Shown here: positions 7,295-18,200 of the stretch, in pieces
Position numbering within the stretch: position 1 is the stretch's first letter
Layout of the letters: each line of letters begins with the position of its first letter
From: Chthoniobacteraceae bacterium
Lineage (GTDB): Bacteria; Verrucomicrobiota; Verrucomicrobiia; Chthoniobacterales; Chthoniobacteraceae
Assembly (NCBI GenBank): GCA_947476255.1
Contig: CANJPY010000011.1
Span: 1 to 64,000 of the forward strand
Length of the DNA: 64,000 bases
Direction of reading: 5' to 3'
Program-made: the position numbers and the translations under genes
The notes under the pieces: generated by a model
What the model was told of the DNA's origin: nothing
What the model saw: only the letters and a program-made list of their open reading frames with translations
Database searches by the model: none

Positions 7295-9577
7295 ATGTTG
7301 TCTTCCCTTCTACGTCTCCTCGGCCTCGATTCCACCGCTTCCATAGAGCGCGTGACGGACTGGATCTGGCGTGCCACTTCCCCCCTGCCCTCCTGGTTGC
7401 TCTGGCTGCTGATCCTCGCAGGACTCACCGCCGCCTGCCTCAATTTTCTGCGCCAGAACGTCATGACACTCGGCACGCGCGTGCTTCTGGCCGTCACCCG
7501 CGTGGCGGGAGTCGCCCTGCTGCTCCTCATGCTTTCTCAAATGGAGCTCGGACTCACCTTTGAGCGCACCCTCAAACCAACCGTCGCAATCCTCACCGAC
7601 ACCTCCGCCAGCATGGGCGTCGAAGACGCCGAGGGACCGGACGGCGCCCAAGGGACCACACGCCTCGCCGCCGCCCGTACCTTTGCAAATGTCCAACTCA
7701 AAGCGCTCGAGGAGAAAGCCGACGTCGTCCGGTACAACTTCGACTGGCGTCTGGAAGCTTTCCAACCCGATGCCAAAGCGCAACGCCCTACTCGCATCGT
7801 AGAGGCTGTCGCAGAAACCGCCCGCCGCGAAAACGATTTGCGCGCGATCGTGCTGCTTACCGATGGGAACGACACCGCTGGGGACAAGGGTGAACTGCTT
7901 GCCCCGCTCCTCAAGGCGCGCCAGTTGCCCGTTTTTCCCGTGGTCTTTGGCTCCGCTCAAGCCCCCAAACTTGCCCGGGTCAAAATCAACAGTGCGGCCG
8001 GATACGTGCGCCTGGGCGACGAACTGCGGGTGGCCGCAACCGTCTCGGCCAGTGAACTCGGCGAGCAGACAGTGCGTGTGCGCTTAATGGAAGACGGCCG
8101 CCCGGAGCCCCTTGCGACGCGTGAAAACGTGCGCCTGGGCAGCGAACCCGTGGACGTTGCCTTCGTCATCAAGCCGGAACGCGCGGGCGAAAAGAAATAC
8201 AGCGTGGTTTTGGACGGGGTCAAAAACAGTGTGAGCCAAAGCCTGCAGGTGGCGGAACATACGGTTAGCGTGCTCGACTCCAAAATCCGCGTCCTCTATC
8301 TCGATATTCCAAGGGATGAGCGCAAACTCATCGGACAGTGGTTGGCGCGCGATCCGGTGGTGGATCTGGCCACGCTGACGATGCTCCCCAAGGGCGGTTG
8401 GTACGCGCAAGGCGCTTTGCACCATAAAAATGCGGGCGAAGGACTCCCGGGCGCTGAAGCAGACCTGTACAAATACGACATCATCCTTTTAGGGGACATC
8501 CCGCGCTCCTACTTCCGCGAAGGCGGGGACGTTTCGGAAACAAAAATGCAATGGCTCGCGGAGTTTGTAAGCAGACGCGGAGGCGGGTTGGTGACGCTCG
8601 GCGGCCGCAATGTCTACGCGGCAGGGCAGTATCAGGACTCTGCACTCGCCCGGCTTTCTCCCTTTGTTATTGAAGCAACCAACGACCCCCAAGTCCCGAA
8701 ACCGTTCAAGCTTACGCCGACAGTGGCAGGCCTGAGTCATCCTTTGTTTTTGCTCGAAGCAGATCCCGCCGCAAATCGGGAAGCGTGGTTTGACCTCCCC
8801 ACGCTGGATGGCTGCAACCGCGTGGGCAAAGTAAAGCCCGGAGCCAGCCTGCTTGCGGTGCGTGACACGCCGGAAGGCCCGCTGCCTCTCATCGCAGTGC
8901 AGAGCGTGGGCAAAGGGCAGGTACTCGCCTTGGCGGCCGACACCACCTGGCGCTGGGAAATGATGCGTCCCGCTGTGGGCGAAGACTACTTCCGTAAATT
9001 CTGGGGCAATGCCATGCGCCAACTCGCTCCTGATCCACGCGTCGAACCGGATCGTCCGCAAATTCTTCGCCAACAATCCTCCGCCACAGTTGGACGCAGC
9101 ATCACCTTGTCCACCCGCCTCGTCGACTCCGTCTACCAGCCTGTGCGCGGCGCGGAGATTGTGGTGAAGGTCACCAGTCCAACCGGGCGTATCACCCGTT
9201 ACCTGCCCCGCGACGGACGGGATTCTCCGGGGCTTTACGAATATGAAATTGCCATCGACGAGGCCGGAGACTGGCAGGTGGATGTCACACACAAAGACAA
9301 AACCGTCACAGAAAAGATCACGGCAGGCACGGGGCTGGAGGAACTTGAAGACACACGCGCGAACCTCCCAGCGATGAGGGACTTCGCGCAAGCCACTGGC
9401 GGGCGTGTTTTCGCTTCGGCAGAGGCCTCGACGCTGTTGGAAGCCCTGGACCTTACCCCACGCAGAGTTTCTGAGTCCGCGGTAGTCGCCGTGTGGAACC
9501 TTCCGCTAACCATGGCGCTGATGATTGCAGTCGTTTGCCTGGACTGCTGGCTGCGCAAACGCAGGGGGATGGTTTAA
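7295..9577 (+). CDS. Membrane VWA protein with glutamine amidotransferase-like domain
   Basis: A 760-residue protein. Two N-terminal membrane helices (SWLLWLLILAGLTAACLNFL; LLAVTRVAGVALLLLMLSQM) precede a VWA domain with MIDAS 'TDTSASMG' (~101-108) and 'VLLTDGNDTAG' further on. A class I glutamine amidotransferase-like module follows ('KYDIILLGDIPRSYF', 'FVSRRGGGLVTLGGRNVY'), without a visible catalytic Cys triad, as is usual for this group. A C-terminal Ig-like part and a last hydrophobic helix (LPLTMALMIAVVCLDCWL) end the protein. It is paralogous in layout to the preceding gene. Its 29-bp spacing and matching topology indicate one membrane complex with BatA and DUF58. Confidence 0.88.
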   Translation: MLSSLLRLLGLDSTASIERVTDWIWRATSPLPSWLLWLLILAGLTAACLNFLRQNVMTLGTRVLLAVTRVAGVALLLLMLSQMELGLTFERTLKPTVAILTDTSASMGVEDAEGPDGAQGTTRLAAARTFANVQLKALEEKADVVRYNFDWRLEAFQPDAKAQRPTRIVEAVAETARRENDLRAIVLLTDGNDTAGDKGELLAPLLKARQLPVFPVVFGSAQAPKLARVKINSAAGYVRLGDELRVAATVSASELGEQTVRVRLMEDGRPEPLATRENVRLGSEPVDVAFVIKPERAGEKKYSVVLDGVKNSVSQSLQVAEHTVSVLDSKIRVLYLDIPRDERKLIGQWLARDPVVDLATLTMLPKGGWYAQGALHHKNAGEGLPGAEADLYKYDIILLGDIPRSYFREGGDVSETKMQWLAEFVSRRGGGLVTLGGRNVYAAGQYQDSALARLSPFVIEATNDPQVPKPFKLTPTVAGLSHPLFLLEADPAANREAWFDLPTLDGCNRVGKVKPGASLLAVRDTPEGPLPLIAVQSVGKGQVLALAADTTWRWEMMRPAVGEDYFRKFWGNAMRQLAPDPRVEPDRPQILRQQSSATVGRSITLSTRLVDSVYQPVRGAEIVVKVTSPTGRITRYLPRDGRDSPGLYEYEIAIDEAGDWQVDVTHKDKTVTEKITAGTGLEELEDTRANLPAMRDFAQATGGRVFASAEASTLLEALDLTPRRVSESAVVAVWNLPLTMALMIAVVCLDCWLRKRRGMV

Positions 9578-9595
9578 ACGCCAAATGCACCGGCC

Positions 9596-11419
9596 ATGAG
9601 CACCGATACTTTTTCCACCCATCTCCAAAGTCTCAGCGACGCGATCGCACGCTTCGGGCATTTCCGCAAGCGTTGGAGCGTTCTGAACGGCATCGCAAGC
9701 GCCATCGTCATAGGCCCCGGCGCGCTGCTGCTGTGGGCGGTTCTGGATTGGGCATTCAAGCTGCCTGCATGGCCTCTTTTTATCCTTTTCGTGGTCGCTT
9801 TTCTTTATGGATGCGTCGCAGGCGTGACCCGCCTCGCACCTCCCCTGCTGCGAAAGGTCCGCCTCGAACAGGAAGCCGGCGTAATTGAGGCCCTTCATGG
9901 CCAGCTGGATAACCAAATCATTGGCTCCCTCCAACTAGGCCGGGAAGTCCTCGCCTCCCGCTCCACGGACAAACACCTTGGCTACTCTCCGGCTTTTGTC
10001 GCCGCGCTGTTGTCCCAAGCGGAACAAAAAATCACCGCTCTTCGTCCAGAAACACTGGTGGACCTCTCGCGCGCCAAACGGGCGCTCTGGGGAGCGCTCG
10101 TCATTGGCGGCGCAATCGCTGCAAGCGTTGTCTTCGCCCCGGAGCTGCTTCAGGACCGCGCGCAGCGTCTTGCCGTCGCATATGCCACCGTCCTTGACGC
10201 CCTTTTCCCCGTGGACATGCAGGTGACTCCGGGGAATGTCGCCGTCGTCAGGGGGCGCCCCGTTTCACTGAGCGTTGATGCCCGCGGCGCGCGCCGTCCT
10301 GAAATCCTTCTGCACCGGATGGATCTGAAGACCCAAAAAACATCGGTCGACACGCTGGCTCTTGAACAACGCCAAGCCGTCATGGCCATTGCCAGTGCCA
10401 CGGAATCCTTCCAGTACAGTTTTGAATACGCAGGACGCCGCACTGCCACCTATCAAGTTCTCGTCGATGACCTGCCTGAAATCAGTGCGATCAACTACGA
10501 ACTGTCTCCTCCCGCCTACACAGGACAACCCGCGCGCACCCTCACGGGGCGCCTTCCTCGCATCGGTGGTCTGGCGGGCACCACGGCTCTGGTGAGTTTC
10601 GCTGCCACAACGGAACTCCACCCTGAACTCTGTTATGTCGAGTGGGCGGATGGTTCCAAACAAACGCTTTCCATTAGCGGCCGTTTCGCGCATTTCAGCT
10701 TCACGCTCGACAAACCCGACCGCGCAACCCTTCACATTTCAGGAGTGCTGGGCAAAGGGTTTGAGATGGAAAAGCCTCTCAGCTTTGAGCTCGCCGTACA
10801 ACGCGACGAACCGCCTTCCATTCAAGTCCAACTTAAAAACCGCCAGCTCACCATGCTGGCGGAAGAAGCCGCAAACTTCGCTCTCGACTGGACTGCGGAG
10901 GATGACTTCGGCGTTTCCGAGATCGTCTTGGAGTACCGGATAGACACCATCGACGCACTTCTGGGCCGCCCCAATCGCGACGGCAGCGTCCCACGCCGCA
11001 TCGAACCCGCACGCGACCGCGTCAAAGGCCGCTTTGCGGAAATGTTCAAGACACTGAATCCCCCGCTACTCCCGGGAGACAGAATCACACTCACGCTTAC
11101 CGCCAAGGATAACAACACCGAAACAGGTCCGGGCGTCGGCAAATCCCTGCCCGTGGAAATCGTTGTGGTCCGCCCGGATCTGTCCGGATTCACCGAACAA
11201 CAATTCTCCTTCGGCGCCCAATCTCTTCTAGGCGGACTCAAAAAGCTCAACCGCGCCACCGATCTCCTCGTGGATCCCGACAAAACCGTACGCACCGAAA
11301 AAGCGCAGGCGATCGACAAACAGGCCCTCAAGGTTCGCTCAGGTCAGGAGTCTTGGCCGACCTCAAACGGCGATGCTGTCGCCGATTACTTCAACCTACT
11401 CAGTGGAGGCAACCGATGA
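9596..11419 (+). CDS. DUF4175-like membrane protein
   Basis: A 607-residue protein. After a short cytoplasmic stretch there are two membrane helices (NGIASAIVIGPGALLLWAVL; WPLFILFVVAFLYGCVAGV) and a third near 170 (ALWGALVIGGAIAASVVF). A long extracytoplasmic part of Ig-like beta domains follows ('LPEISAINYELSPPAYTGQPARTLTG', 'AEDDFGVSEIVLEYRI'). These phrases are typical of DUF4175-type proteins found beside BatA/DUF4159 genes in Planctomycetota and Verrucomicrobiota. It lacks the long Q-rich C-terminal coil of many DUF4175 proteins and ends early after 'VRPDLSGFTEQQFSF'. The next gene starts inside its stop (ATGA). Confidence 0.8.
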   Translation: MSTDTFSTHLQSLSDAIARFGHFRKRWSVLNGIASAIVIGPGALLLWAVLDWAFKLPAWPLFILFVVAFLYGCVAGVTRLAPPLLRKVRLEQEAGVIEALHGQLDNQIIGSLQLGREVLASRSTDKHLGYSPAFVAALLSQAEQKITALRPETLVDLSRAKRALWGALVIGGAIAASVVFAPELLQDRAQRLAVAYATVLDALFPVDMQVTPGNVAVVRGRPVSLSVDARGARRPEILLHRMDLKTQKTSVDTLALEQRQAVMAIASATESFQYSFEYAGRRTATYQVLVDDLPEISAINYELSPPAYTGQPARTLTGRLPRIGGLAGTTALVSFAATTELHPELCYVEWADGSKQTLSISGRFAHFSFTLDKPDRATLHISGVLGKGFEMEKPLSFELAVQRDEPPSIQVQLKNRQLTMLAEEAANFALDWTAEDDFGVSEIVLEYRIDTIDALLGRPNRDGSVPRRIEPARDRVKGRFAEMFKTLNPPLLPGDRITLTLTAKDNNTETGPGVGKSLPVEIVVVRPDLSGFTEQQFSFGAQSLLGGLKKLNRATDLLVDPDKTVRTEKAQAIDKQALKVRSGQESWPTSNGDAVADYFNLLSGGNR

Positions 11420-12270
11420 AACATCCCGTTATTTCCGGAATTCCCGCCCTTCAAAATCTCACCACAAACAGCATGCGCGTTCTAGTATTCGCTGTTGGAA
11501 CAATTTGCGTTTGCTCTTTGGACTCCCATGCCGGGTCTTGGGCCGAGCGCACTGGGAAACTCAATCGCACCGAAGTTTCCGCAGAGGATGCCAAGAACCG
11601 TGGCGCCGATGACGACAAGGACGCTAGAAACAAGGTGTGTGTGCGTAGCATTAAACCCGCAATGCCCGGGGTGGATTGGAACACTGACCCTTCCGCCATT
11701 CCCTACATGATTTACCAGATCGGAAAACGCACCGACCTGCCCACCTACACGCGCACGGATGGTCTGGATATCGGCTCGGATGAACTCTTTGAGAGCACAC
11801 TCATCTACCTCACCTCGCACGGCCGCTGGAGCTTTAATGAAAAAGAAACAGAGAACGTGTCCCGCTGGCTCGAACGGGGCGGCACCCTCCTGCTAGACGA
11901 TTGTTACCTGCGCGGCAGCGCCTTCGCAGACAGTGTCCGGCCCGAGGTCTCCAAAATGATCCTGGGCTGCGAACCACGCATGCTCCTCAAAGACGACCCC
12001 ATCGTCTCCGACAGCTTCCGCATGGTTTACCCAACTCCCTGGCCGGGTGAAGCCAATTTCGAAAACCGCACCTGGCAGTACTTCCTGTGCCAGAATCGCC
12101 CCGCCGTGTTTTTCAGCCCCAACGACGACGGTTGCGGTTGGGAAATCAGCTCCCCTCCCAGCGCCTCCAACCCCATCGGCGAAGGAATCGGCCACGGCGG
12201 CGACAACCGCCAGCGCGAAATCATGTACCAGTGGATGACCAACTGGTTGCTGTTTGCCTACACGCATTAA
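11416..12270 (+). CDS. Exported DUF4159 domain protein
   Basis: A 284-residue protein with a signal peptide-like hydrophobic segment (~19-37: MRVLVFAVGTICVCSLDSHA). The DUF4159 core has 'ESTLIYLTSHGRWSFNEKET' then 'RWLERGGTLLLDDCYLRGSAF' and the late 'MVYPTPWPGE'. The fold is amidotransferase-like with no known enzyme activity. ATG 11416 overlaps the previous stop by four bases, so translational coupling is likely. It belongs to the standard set DUF58, BatA, VWA, DUF4175 and DUF4159, and is the last of that set before the giant exported proteins begin. Confidence 0.88.
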   Translation: MKHPVISGIPALQNLTTNSMRVLVFAVGTICVCSLDSHAGSWAERTGKLNRTEVSAEDAKNRGADDDKDARNKVCVRSIKPAMPGVDWNTDPSAIPYMIYQIGKRTDLPTYTRTDGLDIGSDELFESTLIYLTSHGRWSFNEKETENVSRWLERGGTLLLDDCYLRGSAFADSVRPEVSKMILGCEPRMLLKDDPIVSDSFRMVYPTPWPGEANFENRTWQYFLCQNRPAVFFSPNDDGCGWEISSPPSASNPIGEGIGHGGDNRQREIMYQWMTNWLLFAYTH

Positions 12271-12271
12271 A

Positions 12272-15200
12272 ATGACCAAGGATTCTCCACGCATCTCTTC
12301 GCACCCCCGCGTGCGCCAGGGACTCCACCTGACTCTGGCCGCAGCCTTCGCATGGCTCTTACTGCCCATGTGTGCAAGCTCGGGCAAAGAGGTGGAACTG
12401 CGCCTGGTCCGGCACGACCAACCCGAGGTCACCGTCGACAAACTCGAGAAGCAAACCCCCATCACCAATCCCGTCTCCACAGCCCGCGGCGTGGAAATGA
12501 TGAAAATTGGCGTCGACTACACCGGCTGGGGCAGAAACATCCTTTTGGACGGACAGCCCGTCTTTGAACGCTACTTCCAAGGCAAATACATCGACCGTCT
12601 CCCCGTCGCCAAACCCGACTTGAAACCGGGCGATCACACCATTTGGCCCGGCAACCATGTGTTCACGGTCGCCGCCGATGGTTCAATCACGACCAAGAGC
12701 ACTGAGCTGCTTCTCGAAAACGGCGTCGTTAAAATCAAATGCTACCCGGTGACCCTGCGGGCCTTTGTCGCCAATCCGGATGAAGCGGATCTGCCCATGA
12801 CCATGCGGATTACGCCGCTGCCCAACCTCACACTGCGCGACGCCGGTAACGCTGAAAAAAACGCACCCAAGACGCCGTCTGCCAAAAGCAATGCCCTCGA
12901 TTTACTTCCAGAGTTCGACAAATTCGCGCCCCTCACCTTGTGGCTTCCCGCCAATATCGAAGGCAGCGGCTACTTGGTGCACCCCATCGGGTTAACCTTT
13001 CATCTGAGCGCCACCGGAGTCACTGCCGGGGCCGCAGGAGGACAGAGCGTCAAGGGCCTGCGCGTGGAAAACGGACTCATTGAAATTCCCCTGAATCACT
13101 TTCCTGTCATTGGCGACCAGGGGTCCAAGGTGGTGCTCACTGGCGTGGAGCAACTCACTTGGAACAGGGGCGAAGCTGGGCAGCGCAAACAGGTCACCCT
13201 TTATCCCAGAAAGGAGTCCTTTGAGTTCCTCATTACCAAACCGGGGCCCGCTCTTTCTCTTTCAACGGACACGCTTCCCTTCAAATCCTTCCGCGTCGAC
13301 ATTCCGGATGCGGCCAATGGTTCCCAACGAGCCCTTGTGGCGGAACTCGCCGAGCGTCATTTCACCCCCGGAGCCATCTTCTCCGCCCGCGTACGCGCCC
13401 TCGACGCCACCCCGGCGCACACCGCTTTGACGCTTCAAAACAAAACCCGTGCAGCAGCAGCGCTGGCGACAAAGAATCTCCAAACCCTGCAGGCTGCGAG
13501 CGCTCAAGCCGAACAGGCTGCGAAAGCCGCCGCCGCAAAAGAAGAAGCCGCGAAACGCGCCGTGGAACCCGTCAAGTTCAAGGCCGCGGACACGGCGGCG
13601 GCTCTTGGGGCTGCGAACGCAAAACTGGCAGAAGCCAACGCGGCTGCGGAGAAGGCAAAACAAGCTTTCGAGAACGCAAACCAGACCGCTGAACAACTCA
13701 AAAAGGAAGTCGCCGAAGCCACTGCTCTGGCTGAAACCGCCAAGAAAAACGCGCCTCTCGCTGTCAAAGCAGCACAGGCCGCGCCCACCGATGAAGTTCT
13801 CAAAAAGGCGGCCGCGGACGCTGCCAAACTTGCAACCGATACGGCCAAAGCTCTGGACGACATCAGGAAGAAATTCGACGAGGCATCCAAAACGGCCAAA
13901 GCCGCCCAGTCGATCCTTCCGACCCTCGCAAAACCAGTCGCAGATGCGACGGCAAATCTCGCGAAGGTGGAGAAAACCTTGGCGGCTCTCCCAGTGGTTA
14001 CCGATCCGGTTGGTGGCGATTTGGAGGATGCAAAACGCGAGTTGGCCGCAGCACAGAAGGCGAGCGAGGATGCCCTTAAAGCGGCCGAAGCAAGCAAGGC
14101 GCCGTTGCTGGATGCCACTGAAACCGTGCGAGTGGCCAAAGAAGCCTTCGACGCAGCCACTCAAAAACTTGAGGCCGACGCGCCTCTCAACCCTTTGGAC
14201 AAAGCCGCGGGCTATGCGCAGTTACAAGCTTATGGCAGCACCGAGTGGCAGACGCTCAAGAGCGAAACGGGAGCTGATGGCGAACTCAAGGTCAGCCTTC
14301 CAAACGCGGAAAACGGCGTCTATCGCCTGCGCCTTGGCGTGCACGTCACTGGCGGCTCCCCTCTCTTTGCCGAACAATGGATTTCCATCGCAACGCCCCA
14401 ACCCTTCGGGATCGGCGTCTTCACCCAGCGTGGCCGGAGCACCTTTTACAGAGGGGAATCGTTTTGGCTCGGAGTTGCTGCGCTTGGCAAGGAAAGCCTG
14501 CCCACAGGGACCATGGAGCTGGACTTGGTCGACTCCAATGGAAAGCGCATCCCCGTCTTGCGCGAGCAGACTGCCGCTGCGCGCAAACAACAGACGTTTA
14601 TTGCCCGGCTCGACGGGACTCAAAGCCTCGGTTTGGCCGCCGGTCGCTATCGGGTTGAGGCAAGGTTTGGGGGCAAAACCGCCTCAGCGCAGGTTCTCGA
14701 TATCATCGAACCCGAACCCAAAACCCATTTCACCAACCTTCTCAACGGAAAGTACAATGTCTTGGGCACTGGTCCCGGACCAGTGGGCTATTCGCACACG
14801 ATAAAATCTGGAAAGGGAGCCGAGGACCTTGTCTCCGAAATCACTGCCATGGGCTACAACGCCTTTATGGGGATGGATTACTCCATGAGTCGGGTACACC
14901 GCCATGGGCTCGATCTGGAACAACTGGTACGTGAACGTCCCGAGCTGGGACCATGGGAGAGTTATTACCAACCCAGCGGCCGGGACCGTTTTTTAAACGC
15001 CGCGCTGGGCAAAAATCTTCGCTTTTACGAAGACCTTTTCACCCAACACGACGCAATGCTGCCGCGGGATCCCCAGATTCTCGATGCGTGCGACCGTTTC
15101 GCGAGTTTGGAAACAGCGGCGCTGCGCCACAGTCCCGCGTTTCATGGATTGTGTTTGTATGACGAACTTTACAACTCCGGCGATACCGACGCACCGCCGG

Positions 15201-18200
15201 CGGTCGTGGCCATGTTCTTTAAGGCCCAGGAAATGGCCTACCGCGCCAAACACCCCGGACTCACCAGTGCCGACGCCGCCAAAGCTCTGGACCGCTTCAC
15301 CAGCAGACCCCTCGGCCAACGCCGGTTCGAGGATCTCGCCAAGTTCCGAACCTGGGCAGACCATGAGGACAGCGACTGGCGCACCTTTTCCGACCGGTTA
15401 TCCCTTTCCATTAAGTCCGTGGAACCGCGCACAAAGCTTTGGACACAGTACCGGGCCTTTGGCGGCAACGGCGACAATATCGCCCCCAACGGCCTTGCTT
15501 CAGACGTCTTTGGCTCACTCGATATCGCTGCAACGGTCATGTACAAAGATGGGGGCACCGGTGACCGCCCCGTCTTTGCTCCCATGATGGCGGACGTCCT
15601 CCGCACCCGTGAGGACATGCCTGTTTGGACGCAAATCCACAATTTTCACGGGGGCGGACTTTACGGCGCCCATTTATTCCGCCAGGCAATGTTCGGTCTC
15701 TCCCAGAAAATCGACGGTCTCAGTTATTTTACCCTGGATCACAATCCGATTGCCCCCTCTCCAACTGACAATCGCGACACTGTCCGCGACATTGCCGCGA
15801 CCCTTTTAACGCCCTACGGCGACTTCTTCTCCTCCCTCCAAAAGGGCTACAAAAAAGTGGCCATCTTGTACTCGCGCGAGTCCGCCCATCTGGTGCAACG
15901 CAAACAAAACAAGCTCAACCATACGGTCGAAGGCCTTTGGGTGGCCTGCATGCGCGCGGGATTTCCCGCCGATTTTATTTATGACAGTACTTTGCGAAAT
16001 CCAAAGGCCGTCGACTACGATGTCATTTTCGCTCCGGGTTACGCCTTTGAAGATGAGGCTTCCCCGGACATTCTCGAAGGCCTCAAACAGCTGGTATCCG
16101 CCGGAAAAACCGTCGTGGTCGAACGTTCCAGCAAACTACCCTTGGAGGGGATCTCGCGCCTGGACTCTGAGCTCGACGAATACGACGACAAAGTTGGCGG
16201 CGCGTTCCCACGCTATGTCGATTTCGAAAGCGAGATGGTTTGGAACCAAAGCGAACAAACCACCAAACTCGTCCGCGATTTTCTAAGCAAGAAAATAAAA
16301 CCGGCCGCAGAACACAGTCTTCTTGTCGGTCCCGACTGGCTGCGTCGGGGAAAAGGCGAATTCCTGGTCCTCTCAAACTTCGCCCCGACCAAGTTCACGG
16401 ACCTCCACAAAACCCTTTATCAGGCTCCCGATAAACCCCTGCTCCGGTTCCCAATCCGGCCAGCGCATTGCTACGACGTTCTCGAAATGCGCCCGGTTCC
16501 GCTCAAAACCGAAGGCGAGTGGATGCGTATGGAGGCCGACATGACGCATCTAGCCGGCAAGGTGTTCGCCTTCCTGCCCGCCCCGATTGACAAGGTTTCC
16601 TTGCAGGCAAACGCAAATCTTGCCGCCGGAGCGGACCTTAGTTTCCAGGCTTTTGTTTCCGACGGTGCGGGCGCTCCGATCGATGCGGCCTTCCCTCTGG
16701 AAATCACTTTGCGCGATCCCGAAGGGAACGTTCAGTTGCACATCTTCCGGGCTGCCACGCCTGCTTTTGAATCAGCGTGGCGCATCCCTGTCAATGCGCT
16801 CGGAGGGGCCTGGAAATTGACGGTGCGCGAACTCATCAGCGGCGCTTCCAATGAGGCCCAAGTGACGGTGAGCGCCAATCCGGCTCCCGCCATCGCAGCA
16901 ACCGTGGACAAACGCCCCGTATGGCTGCATGACGCAGATAAGCTGCAAGCCTTCCTCGCGGTTCCTGCCGCCCCCGGAACCTCTCCCGCTCCGGAGATTT
17001 TGATCGCGGTGGACAATGAACAGCCCTGGTGCAAAGCGCAGGCAGAGGCGTTGGCGAGCGGACTCGCTCAACGCGGGCGTGCGGCTAAAGTCGTCAAGCT
17101 CTCAGACGTCCTGCGCATTCCCAACGCTTGGGACAAAATACCGGTGCTCGACGGTGGCCGCTTGTGGCGGGGCGAGTTGGTTGATCCAGGACTCTTTGTC
17201 GATGCGCCACTCATTTTGTTGGGCAAACGTTACGAAAACCGCCTCATCGAGGCTCTCGTCCGGCGCGACGTCCTCGCCGAGGTGCCTTCGACCCACATGC
17301 CAGCTCCGGGCCGGGCGATTGTGGGTTGGACCCGCCGCGCCTTCTCCAACTTCCACGACACTGTCTCCATATTCGCCAATGACGAAGAAGGGCTCAAGGA
17401 GGGCATTCGCGCTTTCCTCGCTTCCTCTCCAGAGAGTTCCGAACCTGCCTTCAAAAAACTCGCGACGGCGTCCTTTTCCAAAAATGCGTTGAGCGCAGCC
17501 GTCACTACGGCGAAGGCTCCCACCACGTTGCGCGACATGTTGAGCTCCGAAGACCGGATCCGTGCCGTCGATCTGGATCCAAAAACCGGCAGGGTTCTCG
17601 CAAGCACGTTTGGATTCGGTCACAACCTCTTCTGTTTCGGACCCGACGGCGCGCTGCTCTGGAGGCAGTTTCTGCCTGACCACAACGTGTACTTCGCGAA
17701 GTGGTGCGACCAAGGCAAGCGCGTGGTTGCCGCCACGGGACAGGGCCATTTTCTTTTCCTGCTCAACGCCGCTGACGGCACGGTTTACAAAAAAATCAGC
17801 TCCACGGAATGGCCCAAATTCCACTGGGTTAATCTAGAGGGAGCCGAGAACACCGAACTGCAGATTGTCGTGAATGAACCGCTCAGGCAAGTTCTTGTGG
17901 GAGGCCGTACCGGCCTCATGGCGCTGGATTTTGAGGGTAAAAAAATGTGGTTCCACGATCGGGCCGCGGCCATCGCGGCTTATCCCAAGGAGGCCGAACA
18001 AACCAAAGCGGCAGCCTTCGGCAGAAGCCTGCATGTCGGTAATTTTGCCCTCCACAAAGACGGCACTCGGCTCGTTCTTAGTGAGGAGCTTATTATCGGG
18101 GCAACCCCGGGCGATGCAGCGGGAGAAATCTTCGACTTGTGGGCGCACATCCCCAAGATTTTGGACGCACGCTCTGGCAAAGTTCTTCTGGAAAACACCG

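Noticed and set aside
13449-14804. 451-codon plus-strand ORF rich in R, P, S and K
   Set aside because: It is the +1 frame of the Ala/Lys coiled-coil segment of the giant protein. The GCx/AAx-rich DNA lacks stops in several frames and the translation is low-complexity.
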